Positions 46,453-62,256 of a stretch of DNA of 64,000 bases are shown one piece after another. The notes under the pieces are model-generated. The model searched no databases and had not been told where the DNA came from. It saw nothing but the letters and a program-made list of their open reading frames with translations. Made by a program: the position numbers and the translations under genes. The DNA comes from Winogradskyella bathintestinalis (GTDB taxonomy: Bacteria; Bacteroidota; Bacteroidia; Flavobacteriales; Flavobacteriaceae), in contig NZ_JASDDK010000001.1 of NCBI RefSeq assembly GCF_030407435.1, positions 496,001 through 560,000 of the forward strand, given 5' to 3'. How positions within the stretch are numbered: position 1 is the first letter of the stretch; every line of letters begins with the position of its first letter.

Positions 46453-48147
46453 CTATATATTTTCGAGAAAATCTACAAGATTATCCTTTTTCTCTAGACC
46501 TAATTTTTTTCTTAACCTATGCCTTCCAACTTCTACAGAATTTAACGAAATATTATTAATATTTGCGATTTCTTTAGAGCTCAACTTAAGCTTTACTTGG
46601 ACTGCTAATTGTATATCTTTATTCGTTAATAGTGGATACTCTTTTTTAATTCTAAATAAAAAATCGCTTTGTAAGGTTTCTACATTATTATGAAATCGTT
46701 TAATATCTTCATTAAAATCGAACTTAAACGTATATTCCTTAATCAGTGCGTTAATGTCTTTTTTTATTTGACTTATATCATTAAATTTCAAACTTTTGAA
46801 AGATTTTGTAAGATCTTTATATATTGATGTTCTTTGAGATATAAAAAGTGCTAAGTTGGTAAGCTCTGTTTTGCGAAACTCTAATTTGTGTTCAAGGTTT
46901 TCCCTTATTAAAGATTGTGTTTTAAGTTTTTCTTTTGATAATTCTTGATTTTGAAGGTAAGATGCTTTTTTCTTCTTTATATTGTTTCGAAGCGATACAA
47001 TAATAAGAACAGCAATTATAACTAATAATATTAAACCAATAAATATAGCTTTCTTCTTTTGCGCTTCCAAGCTACGCTGTTGTTCTAATAATTTAATTTC
47101 GGATTCTCTTCGTTCATTCTCGTATAAAATCCTCATATCAGCTAATTGTTCACTTTTATTATTTGAAAAAATTTCAGTGTTTCCTTTTGTAAATTTCTTA
47201 TAATACAAAAGTGACTCTTGATAATTTCCAACTGCTAAATAATAATCAGATCTAATACGATCATTCTCTAAAGTCAACTCTTTATTGTCTCTTAGGGTTT
47301 TTATGATTATACACGATTCTTCTAGAATAGAATAGCTTTTTTCATAATGCTTTAGCTCTAAATTTACAATCGCAAGTTCATTTAAAATATATACCATATT
47401 TTGACGGTCATCAATTTCTTTGACAATGTCTAATGCTGCTTCTAAAAATTCTTGAGCTTTTGCAAGATCATTAGTTTTACGATAGCAGATACCCATATTT
47501 CCCAAGGTTTCAGCAATTCTATCTTTATTATTAAATTCTTGTTTTAATTTTAAAGAATTTTTGAAAAAATCTAATGCTAAATAACAATCACCTTTCTTCT
47601 CATGAATCAACCCAATACTATTGTAACTATATGCAATACGTTGTTTATCACCTATTTTTTCATGTATTTTAAAAGTTTCTGTGTGGTATTCTAGTGCTTT
47701 ATCAAAATACCCAATATCATAATATAACCAACCCAGCGTTCTTAGCGTAAATGCTAAATCATAATCATCACCTATTTCATTCCTAATCTCTAACGACTGC
47801 AAACCAAATTGTAATGCTTTATCATATAGATCATTAAACAAATACCCTTGACAAAGATTTATAAGCGCCAAACCCTCTTGGCTTTTGTCTTCATACTCTT
47901 TGGATAAACGTAAAGCTTCATTTGCATATTCAATGGTTATATCTGGGTTTACAGTCCAGTAAATTTCAGCCACTCTATTTAATATGGGAATTTTTTCCCG
48001 ACCTTCAGTTTTAGGAAGAATAGCCAATAAACTATCTAATTCTAGCTGAGATTCATTTGGATTTTCATCCCAAATATTTGTTTGAGAATTAGCAATGAAA
48101 CCCATAAAAAAAATCACGAAGAATAATTGTTGAATAATAGTTTTCAT
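46453..48147 (-). CDS. Membrane-anchored TPR / LuxR-type transcriptional regulator
   Basis: 564 residues from the ATG at 48147, which opens a signal peptide (MKTIIQQLFFVIFFMGFIANSQ). A start at 48201 would bury that signal. Residues about 45-330 hold tetratricopeptide repeats (ALINLCQGYLFNDLYDKAL, ALEYHTETFKIHEKIGDK). A membrane helix lies near 368-388, then a cytoplasmic coiled coil and a C-terminal LuxR-type helix-turn-helix (LTNKDIQLAVQVKLKLSSKEIANI). It would sense something in the periplasm and activate transcription, the role of SusR-like regulators. It sits between susC and the GH63 operon, both of which carry the same site. Confidence 0.85.
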   Translation of the reverse strand: MKTIIQQLFFVIFFMGFIANSQTNIWDENPNESQLELDSLLAILPKTEGREKIPILNRVAEIYWTVNPDITIEYANEALRLSKEYEDKSQEGLALINLCQGYLFNDLYDKALQFGLQSLEIRNEIGDDYDLAFTLRTLGWLYYDIGYFDKALEYHTETFKIHEKIGDKQRIAYSYNSIGLIHEKKGDCYLALDFFKNSLKLKQEFNNKDRIAETLGNMGICYRKTNDLAKAQEFLEAALDIVKEIDDRQNMVYILNELAIVNLELKHYEKSYSILEESCIIIKTLRDNKELTLENDRIRSDYYLAVGNYQESLLYYKKFTKGNTEIFSNNKSEQLADMRILYENERRESEIKLLEQQRSLEAQKKKAIFIGLILLVIIAVLIIVSLRNNIKKKKASYLQNQELSKEKLKTQSLIRENLEHKLEFRKTELTNLALFISQRTSIYKDLTKSFKSLKFNDISQIKKDINALIKEYTFKFDFNEDIKRFHNNVETLQSDFLFRIKKEYPLLTNKDIQLAVQVKLKLSSKEIANINNISLNSVEVGRHRLRKKLGLEKKDNLVDFLENI

Positions 48148-48265
48148 CACCAAAAGTTTTAAATTATTAATTCGCATGTCTCCAATTATGATTGTTTTCA
48201 TCAGTGGCTCAATTTACAAAGATCAATATTACCATTAGTGATTCTAACCGTAAAAAAACGCACAA

Positions 48266-48287
48266 TGTAAGGTTAAGTAAAGGTGGT
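48266..48287 (+). promoter_or_regulatory. Operator-like site upstream of the GH63-fusion-GH2 operon
   Basis: TGTAAGGTTAAGTAAAGGTGGT, the near-perfect counterpart of the site before susC, in the same orientation with respect to the gene it precedes. The candidate -7 box follows 26 bases later, against 27 at susC. Confidence 0.7.
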
Positions 48288-48313
48288 ATTTTAGTATTTA
48301 AATAAAAATAATC

Positions 48314-48321
48314 GAAATTTG
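48314..48321 (+). promoter_or_regulatory. Candidate -7 box for the GH63-fusion-GH2 operon
   Basis: GAAATTTG matches seven of eight positions of TAnnTTTG, 49 bases before the GH63 ATG, and mirrors the placement at susC relative to the operator-like site. Confidence 0.35.
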
Positions 48322-48370
48322 TTTTTACAGTATTTGTTCAATATTAATATTTTTTTCAACCGCTACACTA

Positions 48371-50410
48371 ATGAATAAAAACAGCATAATAAAGCATTTT
48401 GGTTTTATGGTTTTAATATTAAGTTTTAGTTGTAATGACTCTAGCAAACCTAAGACAACTACACCTGCTACCGATTACCTTAATTACAGTCAAAATATTT
48501 TAGACTATCGTATAACTCCAAAAGATTCTTTAGACAAGTCCGGCTTAATGTTTTCAGATCAAGGAGCATGGTTTGCTTATAGCTTTCCAAAGTCCGATGA
48601 CAATATTATTGGTTTTTCGGGACCATTCTTAATGACTCAACAAAATGGAATTTGGAGTAGTAAATCCTTATCGCGTTTAAAACTATCCTCCATAACATCT
48701 AACGCCCCTTTAGTAGACTTTAAAAACGATCTCGTGTACCAAAATAGTTATGCTAGTCATTTAGAACAAGAATTTAAAAATGACAACGTTACATTGAAAC
48801 AAACTTTAGTTTTTAGTTCTGGTCATACCGCGATTCAGAACACGACCATTACCAATGTCAGCCAACATCCTTTAGAAATAAAAGCTAATGTACTAGGAGA
48901 GGTTACCGACATTCAAATTTCCTTATCCAAAGGAAGTACGGGTATAAAAATAATTTCAGAGAAATCACCAGCTATCGGATTCATTAATACCTCTAATACC
49001 ATTAAGAGTATTGGCATCATAGAAGATAATCGTTTCTACAATATGACGCTTAATCCCTTAACTTTAAAACCTAATGAAACTAAAACCATCAGCGTTGCTC
49101 AAACTTTCATTTTCCCACAGTATTCTTGGAAAGCAGAAAAAAAGCATATTGAAACACTAAATTTTGATTCTATTTTAGATACGCGAAAGGAAGAAAAAAA
49201 CAATCAATTAAAATCATTAATCAACAATAGAAAACCACAGTTTAAAGATACCAAATATGCCGAAGTTTTAGCCAAAGCCCATTTAACATTACAAAATAAC
49301 TGGCGTATTCCGGCTGGTGAACTTACATTTGAAGGTCTTTTTCCAAGCTATCATTATACATGGTTTCACGGATTCTGGTCTTGGGATTCTTGGAAACATG
49401 CTGTTGGCTTGTCTTATTACGATATAGATTTGGCTAAAAATCAAATGCGGGCTATGTTCGATTTTCAGAGAGAAGATGGTTTTATTGTAGATTGTATTTA
49501 TAGAGATACTACCATTGAAGCTCATAATTACCGTGATACCAAACCACCACTTTCAGCTTGGGCTGTAGCCGAAATTTATGAAAAAGATGAGGATATTGAA
49601 TTTGTAAAAGAATTCTATCCTATGTTAAAAAAATATCACCAATGGTGGTACAAAAACAGAGATCATGATCAAGATGGTTTATGCGAATTTGGATCTACAG
49701 ATGGCACCTTAGTAGCCGCTAAATGGGAAAGTGGTATGGATAATGCCATTCGTTTCGATGATTCTAAAATCTTAAAAAATAGTGAAGGTGCTTATTCTCT
49801 AAATCAAGAGAGTGTTGATCTAAATGCCTATTTACACGCCGAGAAAGTTTACTTAAGTGCATTAGCTCTTGCACTAAACTACACCAAGGAAAGTGAACAA
49901 TTCGCCTCGGAAGCCGAGAAATTAAAAATTAAAATACAAGAACAGTTTTTCGACACACAAGATGGATGGTTTTACGATACAACTTTAAAGGGAGATAAGT
50001 TTATTAAAGGAGAAGGTAGCGAAGGATGGACTGCGCTTTGGACCGGCACAGCAACACAAGAACAAGCTAATGCTGTAAAATTAAAACTAATGAATCCTGA
50101 GAAATTCTATACCAAAGTCCCTTTTCAAACTATGAGTGCCGATCATAATCGTTTTGATCCATTAGAAGGTTACTGGAGAGGGCCAAATTGGCTAGACCAA
50201 GCTTATTTCGGGGTCAAAGGTTTACGTAATTATGGGTTTGATGATGCTGCCAATAAAGCTGGCTTCCAAATTATTAAAGGGGCAAACGGAATATTAGGAA
50301 AAGGGGCTTCAATAAGAGAAAACTACCATCCATTAACAGGCGAAGGTTTAAATGCTGAAAACTTTAGTTGGAGTGCCGCTCACCTAATTATGTTATTACA
50401 AAACGATTAA
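48371..50410 (+). CDS. GH63-type glucosidase lipoprotein (MGH1-like)
   Basis: 679 residues. The lipobox ends at Cys21 (LSFSC). Residues about 35-260 form the beta-sandwich domain and about 290-679 the (alpha/alpha)6 barrel. Barrel motifs are HGFWSWDSWKHA, AKWESGMDNAIRFD with the likely general acid Asp457, and ENYHPLTGE followed by NFSWSAAHL with the likely base Glu. GH63 includes alpha-1,2- and other alpha-glucosidases and mannosylglycerate/glucosylglycerate hydrolases; specificity cannot be read directly. Its stop codon is immediately followed by the ATG of the fusion gene, so translation is coupled. Confidence 0.85.
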   Translation: MNKNSIIKHFGFMVLILSFSCNDSSKPKTTTPATDYLNYSQNILDYRITPKDSLDKSGLMFSDQGAWFAYSFPKSDDNIIGFSGPFLMTQQNGIWSSKSLSRLKLSSITSNAPLVDFKNDLVYQNSYASHLEQEFKNDNVTLKQTLVFSSGHTAIQNTTITNVSQHPLEIKANVLGEVTDIQISLSKGSTGIKIISEKSPAIGFINTSNTIKSIGIIEDNRFYNMTLNPLTLKPNETKTISVAQTFIFPQYSWKAEKKHIETLNFDSILDTRKEEKNNQLKSLINNRKPQFKDTKYAEVLAKAHLTLQNNWRIPAGELTFEGLFPSYHYTWFHGFWSWDSWKHAVGLSYYDIDLAKNQMRAMFDFQREDGFIVDCIYRDTTIEAHNYRDTKPPLSAWAVAEIYEKDEDIEFVKEFYPMLKKYHQWWYKNRDHDQDGLCEFGSTDGTLVAAKWESGMDNAIRFDDSKILKNSEGAYSLNQESVDLNAYLHAEKVYLSALALALNYTKESEQFASEAEKLKIKIQEQFFDTQDGWFYDTTLKGDKFIKGEGSEGWTALWTGTATQEQANAVKLKLMNPEKFYTKVPFQTMSADHNRFDPLEGYWRGPNWLDQAYFGVKGLRNYGFDDAANKAGFQIIKGANGILGKGASIRENYHPLTGEGLNAENFSWSAAHLIMLLQND

Positions 50411-56600
<6,190 letters not shown>

Positions 56601-56785
56601 ATTGATTCCTTAGAATACGGTTAATATATATCTAAAATGGAAGCTGTTGGTTATATTTTTTTGCTAAAAAGCCCATGAAATATTTTATTCAAACTACTTA
56701 TGAGAGTGGTTTTATTTAAATTCACTAGGTTTTGTAGAAGGAAAACAAACCATTGGAAAGTAGTATCCAAATTATATGGGTCAAA

Positions 56786-57847
56786 TTATATAACCGAAAA
56801 TTTATACGACGTATTCGATTTATATATTTCATTAGATTTTAAAACAACCGAAGAAAATTTAGGCTGATTAGGCGAATCTGGATAATGCTGGGTTTCTAGG
56901 CAAAAGCCTGTTCTGCAACCATGACTACCACTTAAATGATTTCCTGTGTACAATTGCACGCCGGGTTGGTCCGAATATACCTCAAGCACTCTACCACTTT
57001 CTTCATAATAAGCTTTAGCAATTAATTTATTGCCTTTGTTTTGGCTGTTCAATACCCAACAATGGTCATATCCAGAACCTAATTTTAGTTGTTCGTTATC
57101 GCATTCAATATCGTCTCCAATTGTTTTAAAGGTTCTAAAATCAAAAGGTGTATTTGCCACTCTTAAAATTTTTCCAGTGGGAATAAGCGCATCAGTAATG
57201 GGCAACATTTCATTAGCGTCAATTTGTAATTGATGGTCTAGAATGTTATTTTTAAAATTGCCAGACAAATTGAAATAAGCATGATTTGTTAAGTTAACAA
57301 TCGTTTTCTTATCGGTTGAGGCTTCATAATATATGTCTAAGCTATTATCTGACGTTAATGTATAAATGACAGTGGTATTTAGATTTCCGGGGAAACCTTC
57401 TTCCATATCTTTACTCTCATGCGTCAATATTAAGGATACCGAATCTTCGTTTGTTCTTGTTGAAGCCTTCCAAATCACTTTATCAAAGTCTTTATAGCCA
57501 CCATGCAAATTATTAGAACCGTTATTATGTGCTAAGGTATATTCTATGTGGTCTAAAGTAAACTTACCATGGGCTATTCTATTGCCGTAACGTCCAATTA
57601 AAGCTCCGAAGTAAGAGTTGTCGCCGAGGTATTTTGACAGCGAATCGTAACCTATAGTAATATTTTCTAATTCACCTTCTTTATTTGGTGTTTTTATCGA
57701 TGTAATTATACCTCCATAATTTAAAATATTAATTACAATACCGTTTAGATTTTTTAATGTAAAATTTTTAACGTTCTGATTATCTATACTACCAAAATTT
57801 TTTCTGTAATAATCATCTGTAAATTTTAATTTGAAAGTAGTTAGAGA
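56786..57847 (-). pseudogene. Aldose 1-epimerase (mutarotase) lacking start codon and signal peptide
   Basis: The minus strand is open from just after a TAA at 57850 to the stop at 56786, about 353 codons, and reads as a full galactose mutarotase: LNYGGIITSIKTP, GALIGRYGNRIAHGKF, NNLHGGYKDFD, NLTNHAYFNLSG (His) and FCLETQHYPDSPNQ (Glu). No ATG or GTG is available before codon 114, where a TTG at 57508 is the first usable start. A start there would drop the first strands of the fold. Upstream of the TAA the same frame reads CFFFRAFFLSF, the worn remains of a signal peptide. Probably inactive; an intact mutarotase exists at 37341. Confidence 0.75.
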
Positions 57848-57889
57848 TTAAAAGCTTAGAAAAAATGCTCGAAAGAAGAAACAATATGA

Positions 57890-58099
57890 AACCTTAACTT
57901 CGCTAATGGTATTCCCCTGAAGTCAAAATTAGAACATCGTAAATATTTAAGCTGTATAAAGCACGAATTTTTACTTATTAATAGTGTTTATATGCTATCA
58001 GATAAAAAAGTTATATCACGTAATGAAATACGTCAAAAATTAAGCAAGAATATCAATAGTTCTTCAAATATTCTAATAAGATTAAAAACTCTGAAATAA
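57890..58099 (+). other. Open frame without a clear start (about 69 codons)
   Basis: The frame runs from a TGA at 57887 to the stop at 58099 and contains GIPLKSKLEHRKYLS, KHEFLLINSVYMLS and NEIRQKLSKNINSSS, with the only ATG at 57992 (35 residues). The sequence looks protein-like but I recognise no family. It may be a remnant. The rest of 57848-58163 shows nothing else. Confidence 0.2.
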
Positions 58100-58163
58100 G
58101 CGCACCGTTATAATTAATGATTAGAGCTAAGAACGACATCTTTTTTTCATGCAATCTTTGCAA

Positions 58164-59144
58164 CTATTCAATTGTAATCGATTTAATCATCGCTTCCAAC
58201 TCAAAGATGTAATCTCGCTTTTCTAAAGATGGTGCATAGACATAACCATCGGCAACTAAGTAACGCTTATTTATTTTATCTTCAATGGCATATGTAATAA
58301 AAGGACCTGCCATAGTATACCCTTTCATTTCCCACATACCTCTTACTTCGTAAGCCGGTTTATTGTCTATAATGGTTGTATACATTGATGGTGCATAGGC
58401 ATCTTCAACAGCCATATAAATACCATCTTCACCTTGTATTTTCGTTTTGGTAATGTTATTGCGCATTTTTACAATATCAACAATAGTGCTGTCTCCATTA
58501 GAAAGGGTTTCTAAAGGAACTTCATATAACATTAATTCAATGGTTTTGGTATTACTTAGATTTTTACGAATCCAGAAAAAATCGTCTTCCGCTTTACTGA
58601 TTCTATATGCTGAAGGAATATCGATGGAAATTCCTAATGCTTTTTCCATATCCTCATCTGCCAATAAGGATAGGTTAATACGTCTTAACTTTTCTTTTAC
58701 TTCCTCTTTATTAAACGCATCAATTATTTTATCTCGATTTGTCTTTAATTGGTTAATAATATCTTGATCTGTTTTACCTCCGACAACTACAACTGTTTGT
58801 GGTTTAGCAAAAGCATCATTAACCACCTTTGTAGTAGCTTCTCCTACTCCTTTCTCAATTTTAAGCACAATTCTACTTCTAGCAGCAAAACCATCGAATA
58901 CTTGAGTCGGAATTTGTTTCATGTTAAACATTGGTTCTTGTGTAGGCAAACCGTTTAACGGTGTCGCAAAAATATTTCTGATGTTTTCACCTATATTTCC
59001 TTCCCATAATAAGTTATCGGCTACAACCGAAATTGTATTTAGATTGCCATTGGATGCAGGCAAATACGTTTTGTTATCTTCTTTCTTAGACTCTCCACAA
59101 GCTAAGAGTAACGCAGATAATAATACTGTATAAAAAGCTCTCAT
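58164..59144 (-). CDS. DUF4837 family lipoprotein
   Basis: 326 residues. The lipobox ends at Cys16 (LLLAC). The N-terminal part contains PASNGNLNTISVVADN and FNMKQIPTQVFDGF, and the middle RISKAEDDFFWIRKNL, typical of DUF4837, a Bacteroidota-specific lipoprotein of unknown function. It lies 41 bases downstream of the lytic transglycosylase gene and may be co-transcribed with it. Confidence 0.85.
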   Translation of the reverse strand: MRAFYTVLLSALLLACGESKKEDNKTYLPASNGNLNTISVVADNLLWEGNIGENIRNIFATPLNGLPTQEPMFNMKQIPTQVFDGFAARSRIVLKIEKGVGEATTKVVNDAFAKPQTVVVVGGKTDQDIINQLKTNRDKIIDAFNKEEVKEKLRRINLSLLADEDMEKALGISIDIPSAYRISKAEDDFFWIRKNLSNTKTIELMLYEVPLETLSNGDSTIVDIVKMRNNITKTKIQGEDGIYMAVEDAYAPSMYTTIIDNKPAYEVRGMWEMKGYTMAGPFITYAIEDKINKRYLVADGYVYAPSLEKRDYIFELEAMIKSITIE

Positions 59145-59185
59145 AAGTAAAATTTTTTGTTGGTTTTCTGTTATGTGACCAAAAT

Positions 59186-60751
59186 TTATTTGGCATCAGA
59201 CACTATTAATGTCATTCCTATTTTGAGTTTATTACCACTAATATCGTTCCAATCTTTAATATTTTGAACCGAAACACCTGAAAATTTTTGAGAAATCGTC
59301 CAAAGTGAATCTCCAGACCTAACTTTGTAAGTTTGTTTTCCTGCTGTATTTACAACTTTTTTAGTCGGATTTGATGTACTTGAGCTGCCGTGATGTCTAG
59401 GAAATATAGTTAATCGTTGTCCGATTTTAAGATTATTACCTCTTAAGTTATTCCATTGCTTTAACTGACTTACCCTTACACCATATTTTCGGGCAATTTT
59501 ACCAAGGTAATCACCGTTTTTTACACGATATCTAATTTTTGTATCATTATTTACAATCTCTGGTAAAGGTTTTTCACGTTGACTAAATTCTGCTGTAGCA
59601 AAAGCATAAATTTTATCTTCATTAGTTACAAAAGTTCCAATAGCTTTTCGTGGCAATCTTAATGTATAATTCTTGCCTTCAACTTTAGGGATAATATCTA
59701 ATTTGTATGCTGGATTTAAAAACTGTAATTCTTCAATATTAATACCCGTGGCTTCAGAAACATGACCTAAAGAAATCATTTGTTTTACGTGAACCGTATC
59801 GGTTTGTATCAATTGAAATTCTGGTCGCTCGGGTTTAAACCCATGTTCTTTAGCGTATTCAAAAATATACATAGTCGCTAAAAAAGCGGGTACATAACCT
59901 GCGGTTTCTCTGGGTAAATTATGGCGAATATTCCAATAATTTTTAGAACCACCAGAACGCCTAATAGCTTTATTAACATTTCCTGGGCCCGAGTTATAAG
60001 CGGCTAGAGCTAAATCCCAGTCATTAAAAATACGGTAAACTCTATTTAAATATTCGGCAGCAGCGGTTGTGGCTTTTATAGGGTCACTCCTATCATCTAC
60101 GTAACTACTAACGTCTAAATTGTGCTCTTTACCTGTGCCATACATAAATTGCCAAATACCTGTTGCACCAACGCGCGAACGTGCTCTTGGCTTTAAGGCC
60201 GATTCTACAATCGCCAAATATTTCATTTCTAATGGAATATTATGATTGTCGAATTCTTGCTCGAACATGGGAAAGTAAAAATGACTTAATCCCATGAGTT
60301 TTTCCAAAGATGTTCGTCTATACTTTAAATAACGCTTAATCACACTTTCTAAAGACGAATTATACTCTACATTAAAAGGGGTTCTAGCATTAAGACGAGC
60401 TAATCTCGCTTTTAATGTATCTGTGGAAAGTTCTGGATAATCGATAGGTTCATATTCTAGCTCAGTAACCGATTTATATATGGTATCGAAAAGTGAATTG
60501 CTATATAATTCGTCTAACCATTTTTTATCGAGTTCAGCTATTTCAGGAATATCTTTAAGGTTTTTAACACCAGTTGTATCTGCCTCTGCAGCAATTTCTT
60601 TTATTTCAGAAAAAAGTTTACCATCAATAACAGCACCATTTTTCGATACAACTTCAGATGGCTTTTTTACAATACTATCTTTTTTAGTTTGGGAAAACCC
60701 ACTAAAAATAGACAGACAAATACAAGCCAATAAAAAAGGTTTTATAGTCAT
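59186..60751 (-). CDS. Lytic transglycosylase with LysM repeats (MltD-like)
   Basis: 521 residues from ATG 60751, the start that places the signal peptide (MTIKPFLLACICLSIFSGFSQ) at the N-terminus. The SLT domain has the catalytic Glu184 in AIVESALKPRARSRVGATGIWQFM, followed by AAYNSGPGNVNKAI. Two LysM repeats lie at the C-terminus (YRVKNGDYLGKIARKYGV and YKVRSGDSLWTISQKF). It cleaves the glycan strand of peptidoglycan. Confidence 0.93.
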   Translation of the reverse strand: MTIKPFLLACICLSIFSGFSQTKKDSIVKKPSEVVSKNGAVIDGKLFSEIKEIAAEADTTGVKNLKDIPEIAELDKKWLDELYSNSLFDTIYKSVTELEYEPIDYPELSTDTLKARLARLNARTPFNVEYNSSLESVIKRYLKYRRTSLEKLMGLSHFYFPMFEQEFDNHNIPLEMKYLAIVESALKPRARSRVGATGIWQFMYGTGKEHNLDVSSYVDDRSDPIKATTAAAEYLNRVYRIFNDWDLALAAYNSGPGNVNKAIRRSGGSKNYWNIRHNLPRETAGYVPAFLATMYIFEYAKEHGFKPERPEFQLIQTDTVHVKQMISLGHVSEATGINIEELQFLNPAYKLDIIPKVEGKNYTLRLPRKAIGTFVTNEDKIYAFATAEFSQREKPLPEIVNNDTKIRYRVKNGDYLGKIARKYGVRVSQLKQWNNLRGNNLKIGQRLTIFPRHHGSSSTSNPTKKVVNTAGKQTYKVRSGDSLWTISQKFSGVSVQNIKDWNDISGNKLKIGMTLIVSDAK

Positions 60752-60826
60752 GATTACAGATGTTGAATCGAAAATAGTCAACGTAATATAAACGTTGGAA
60801 TCGCTAAAAATAGTATTTTTTTACTA

Positions 60827-62014
60827 TTATTCTAATATAGCAGCAATTCCTGGTAAAGTTTTACCCTCTAAACTTTCGAGCATGGCTCCACCACCTGTAC
60901 TTACGTAGCTCACTTTATCCTCAAACCCAAACTGTTTTACGGCAGCCACAGAATCACCACCTCCGACTAAAGAAAATGCACCATTTTTAGTAGCATTTGC
61001 AATTGAGTTACCGAGTTCTATAGTTCCGTTTGCATAGCTATCCATTTCGAAAACGCCTAAAGGCCCATTCCAAAGAATTGTTTTACATTGGTTAACAACT
61101 GCGTCAAAGTTTTCTATGGATTTTGGACCAGCATCCAAGCCTTGCCAACCATCAGGAATTTCAGTAACCTTACAAATTTGAGTTTTTGCGGTATTACTAA
61201 ATTCATCTGCAGCGATGACATCTACCGGTAAATGAATTTGAACATCTTTTGCTTTGGCTTGTTCTAAAATATCTAGTGCCAATTCCATTTTATCATCTTC
61301 ACAAATAGAATCCCCTACTTTACCTCCTTGCGCTTTTATGAAGGTAAATGTCATTCCGCCTCCAATAATTAAATGATCAACCTTGTCTAAAATATTTTCT
61401 ATAACGGTTATTTTTGATGACACTTTCGCACCACCGAGTACAGCTAAAACAGGTTTTTCACCATCTTCCAAAACTTTTTTAATGCTGTCTATCTCTTTAG
61501 CTAATAATAAGCCAAAACATTTATTCTCTGGAAAAAATTCAGCTACAATTGTGGTTGAGGCATGAGCTCTGTGAGCTGTACCAAACGCATCGTTAACATA
61601 GATATCTCCAAGTTTAGATAATTGTTCAGCAAACTCTTTATTTCCTTGTTTTTCTTCTTCATGAAAACGTAAATTTTCAAGTAACAAAATTTCACCTGGT
61701 TGTAAAGCATTAGCTTTTTCTTCAGCTTCTGAACCAACACAATCGTTAGCAAATTTTACTTCAACTCCTAATACATCTTCAATCTTAGGAATAATATGCT
61801 TTAAGGAAAATTCATCTTGTACACCACTAGGACGACCTAGATGAGACATTAAAACACAACTTCCGCCATCTTCTAAAATTTTAATTATGGTCGGTTTTGC
61901 TGATACAATTCTTGTGGCATCAGTCACCTCAAAATTATCATTTAATGGCACATTAAAATCAACTCGGATTAATGCTTTTTTATCTTTAAAATTGAAATCG
62001 TTTAATGTCTTCAT
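60827..62014 (-). CDS. pgk: Phosphoglycerate kinase
   Basis: 395 residues from ATG 62014 ([24 protein letters not shown]). The 20-residue extension to 62074 is unconserved. Standard motifs are [34 protein letters not shown] and GGGDSVAAV. It makes ATP from 1,3-bisphosphoglycerate in glycolysis. The 242 bases upstream, to the delta' gene, hold nothing else I can support. Confidence 0.97.
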   Translation of the reverse strand: MKTLNDFNFKDKKALIRVDFNVPLNDNFEVTDATRIVSAKPTIIKILEDGGSCVLMSHLGRPSGVQDEFSLKHIIPKIEDVLGVEVKFANDCVGSEAEEKANALQPGEILLLENLRFHEEEKQGNKEFAEQLSKLGDIYVNDAFGTAHRAHASTTIVAEFFPENKCFGLLLAKEIDSIKKVLEDGEKPVLAVLGGAKVSSKITVIENILDKVDHLIIGGGMTFTFIKAQGGKVGDSICEDDKMELALDILEQAKAKDVQIHLPVDVIAADEFSNTAKTQICKVTEIPDGWQGLDAGPKSIENFDAVVNQCKTILWNGPLGVFEMDSYANGTIELGNSIANATKNGAFSLVGGGDSVAAVKQFGFEDKVSYVSTGGGAMLESLEGKTLPGIAAILE

Positions 62015-62256
62015 GGGTATATAAATAAGAAATGAAAAATTTTTATTTTGATTTACAAATATAAAGATTAACAAGTAAAAGTAATACTTTAAAGTGCTTC
62101 AATTTTGTACGGTACTACCTTTATTTACGATAACCTTTTCGCTTTTCAATGTGATTTTTTTAAAAATTTAAATGAAAGATTTGAAAGAAATATTAAACCA
62201 TTTTACTACTTAAAAAATCAATTTTTAGATTGACAAAAAAGGCATAGTTTTGCCTT

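Noticed and set aside
56601..56785. Small ORF or terminator between the GH2 gene and the broken mutarotase
   Set aside because: Only a 14-codon frame begins with an ATG and no stable hairpin with a T run is seen.
58447..58767. Plus-strand ORF of 106 codons opposite DUF4837
   Set aside because: Antisense shadow with no supporting features.
62015..62074. Possible N-terminal extension of pgk
   Set aside because: The family N-terminus begins at 62014; the extra residues are AT-rich leader sequence.
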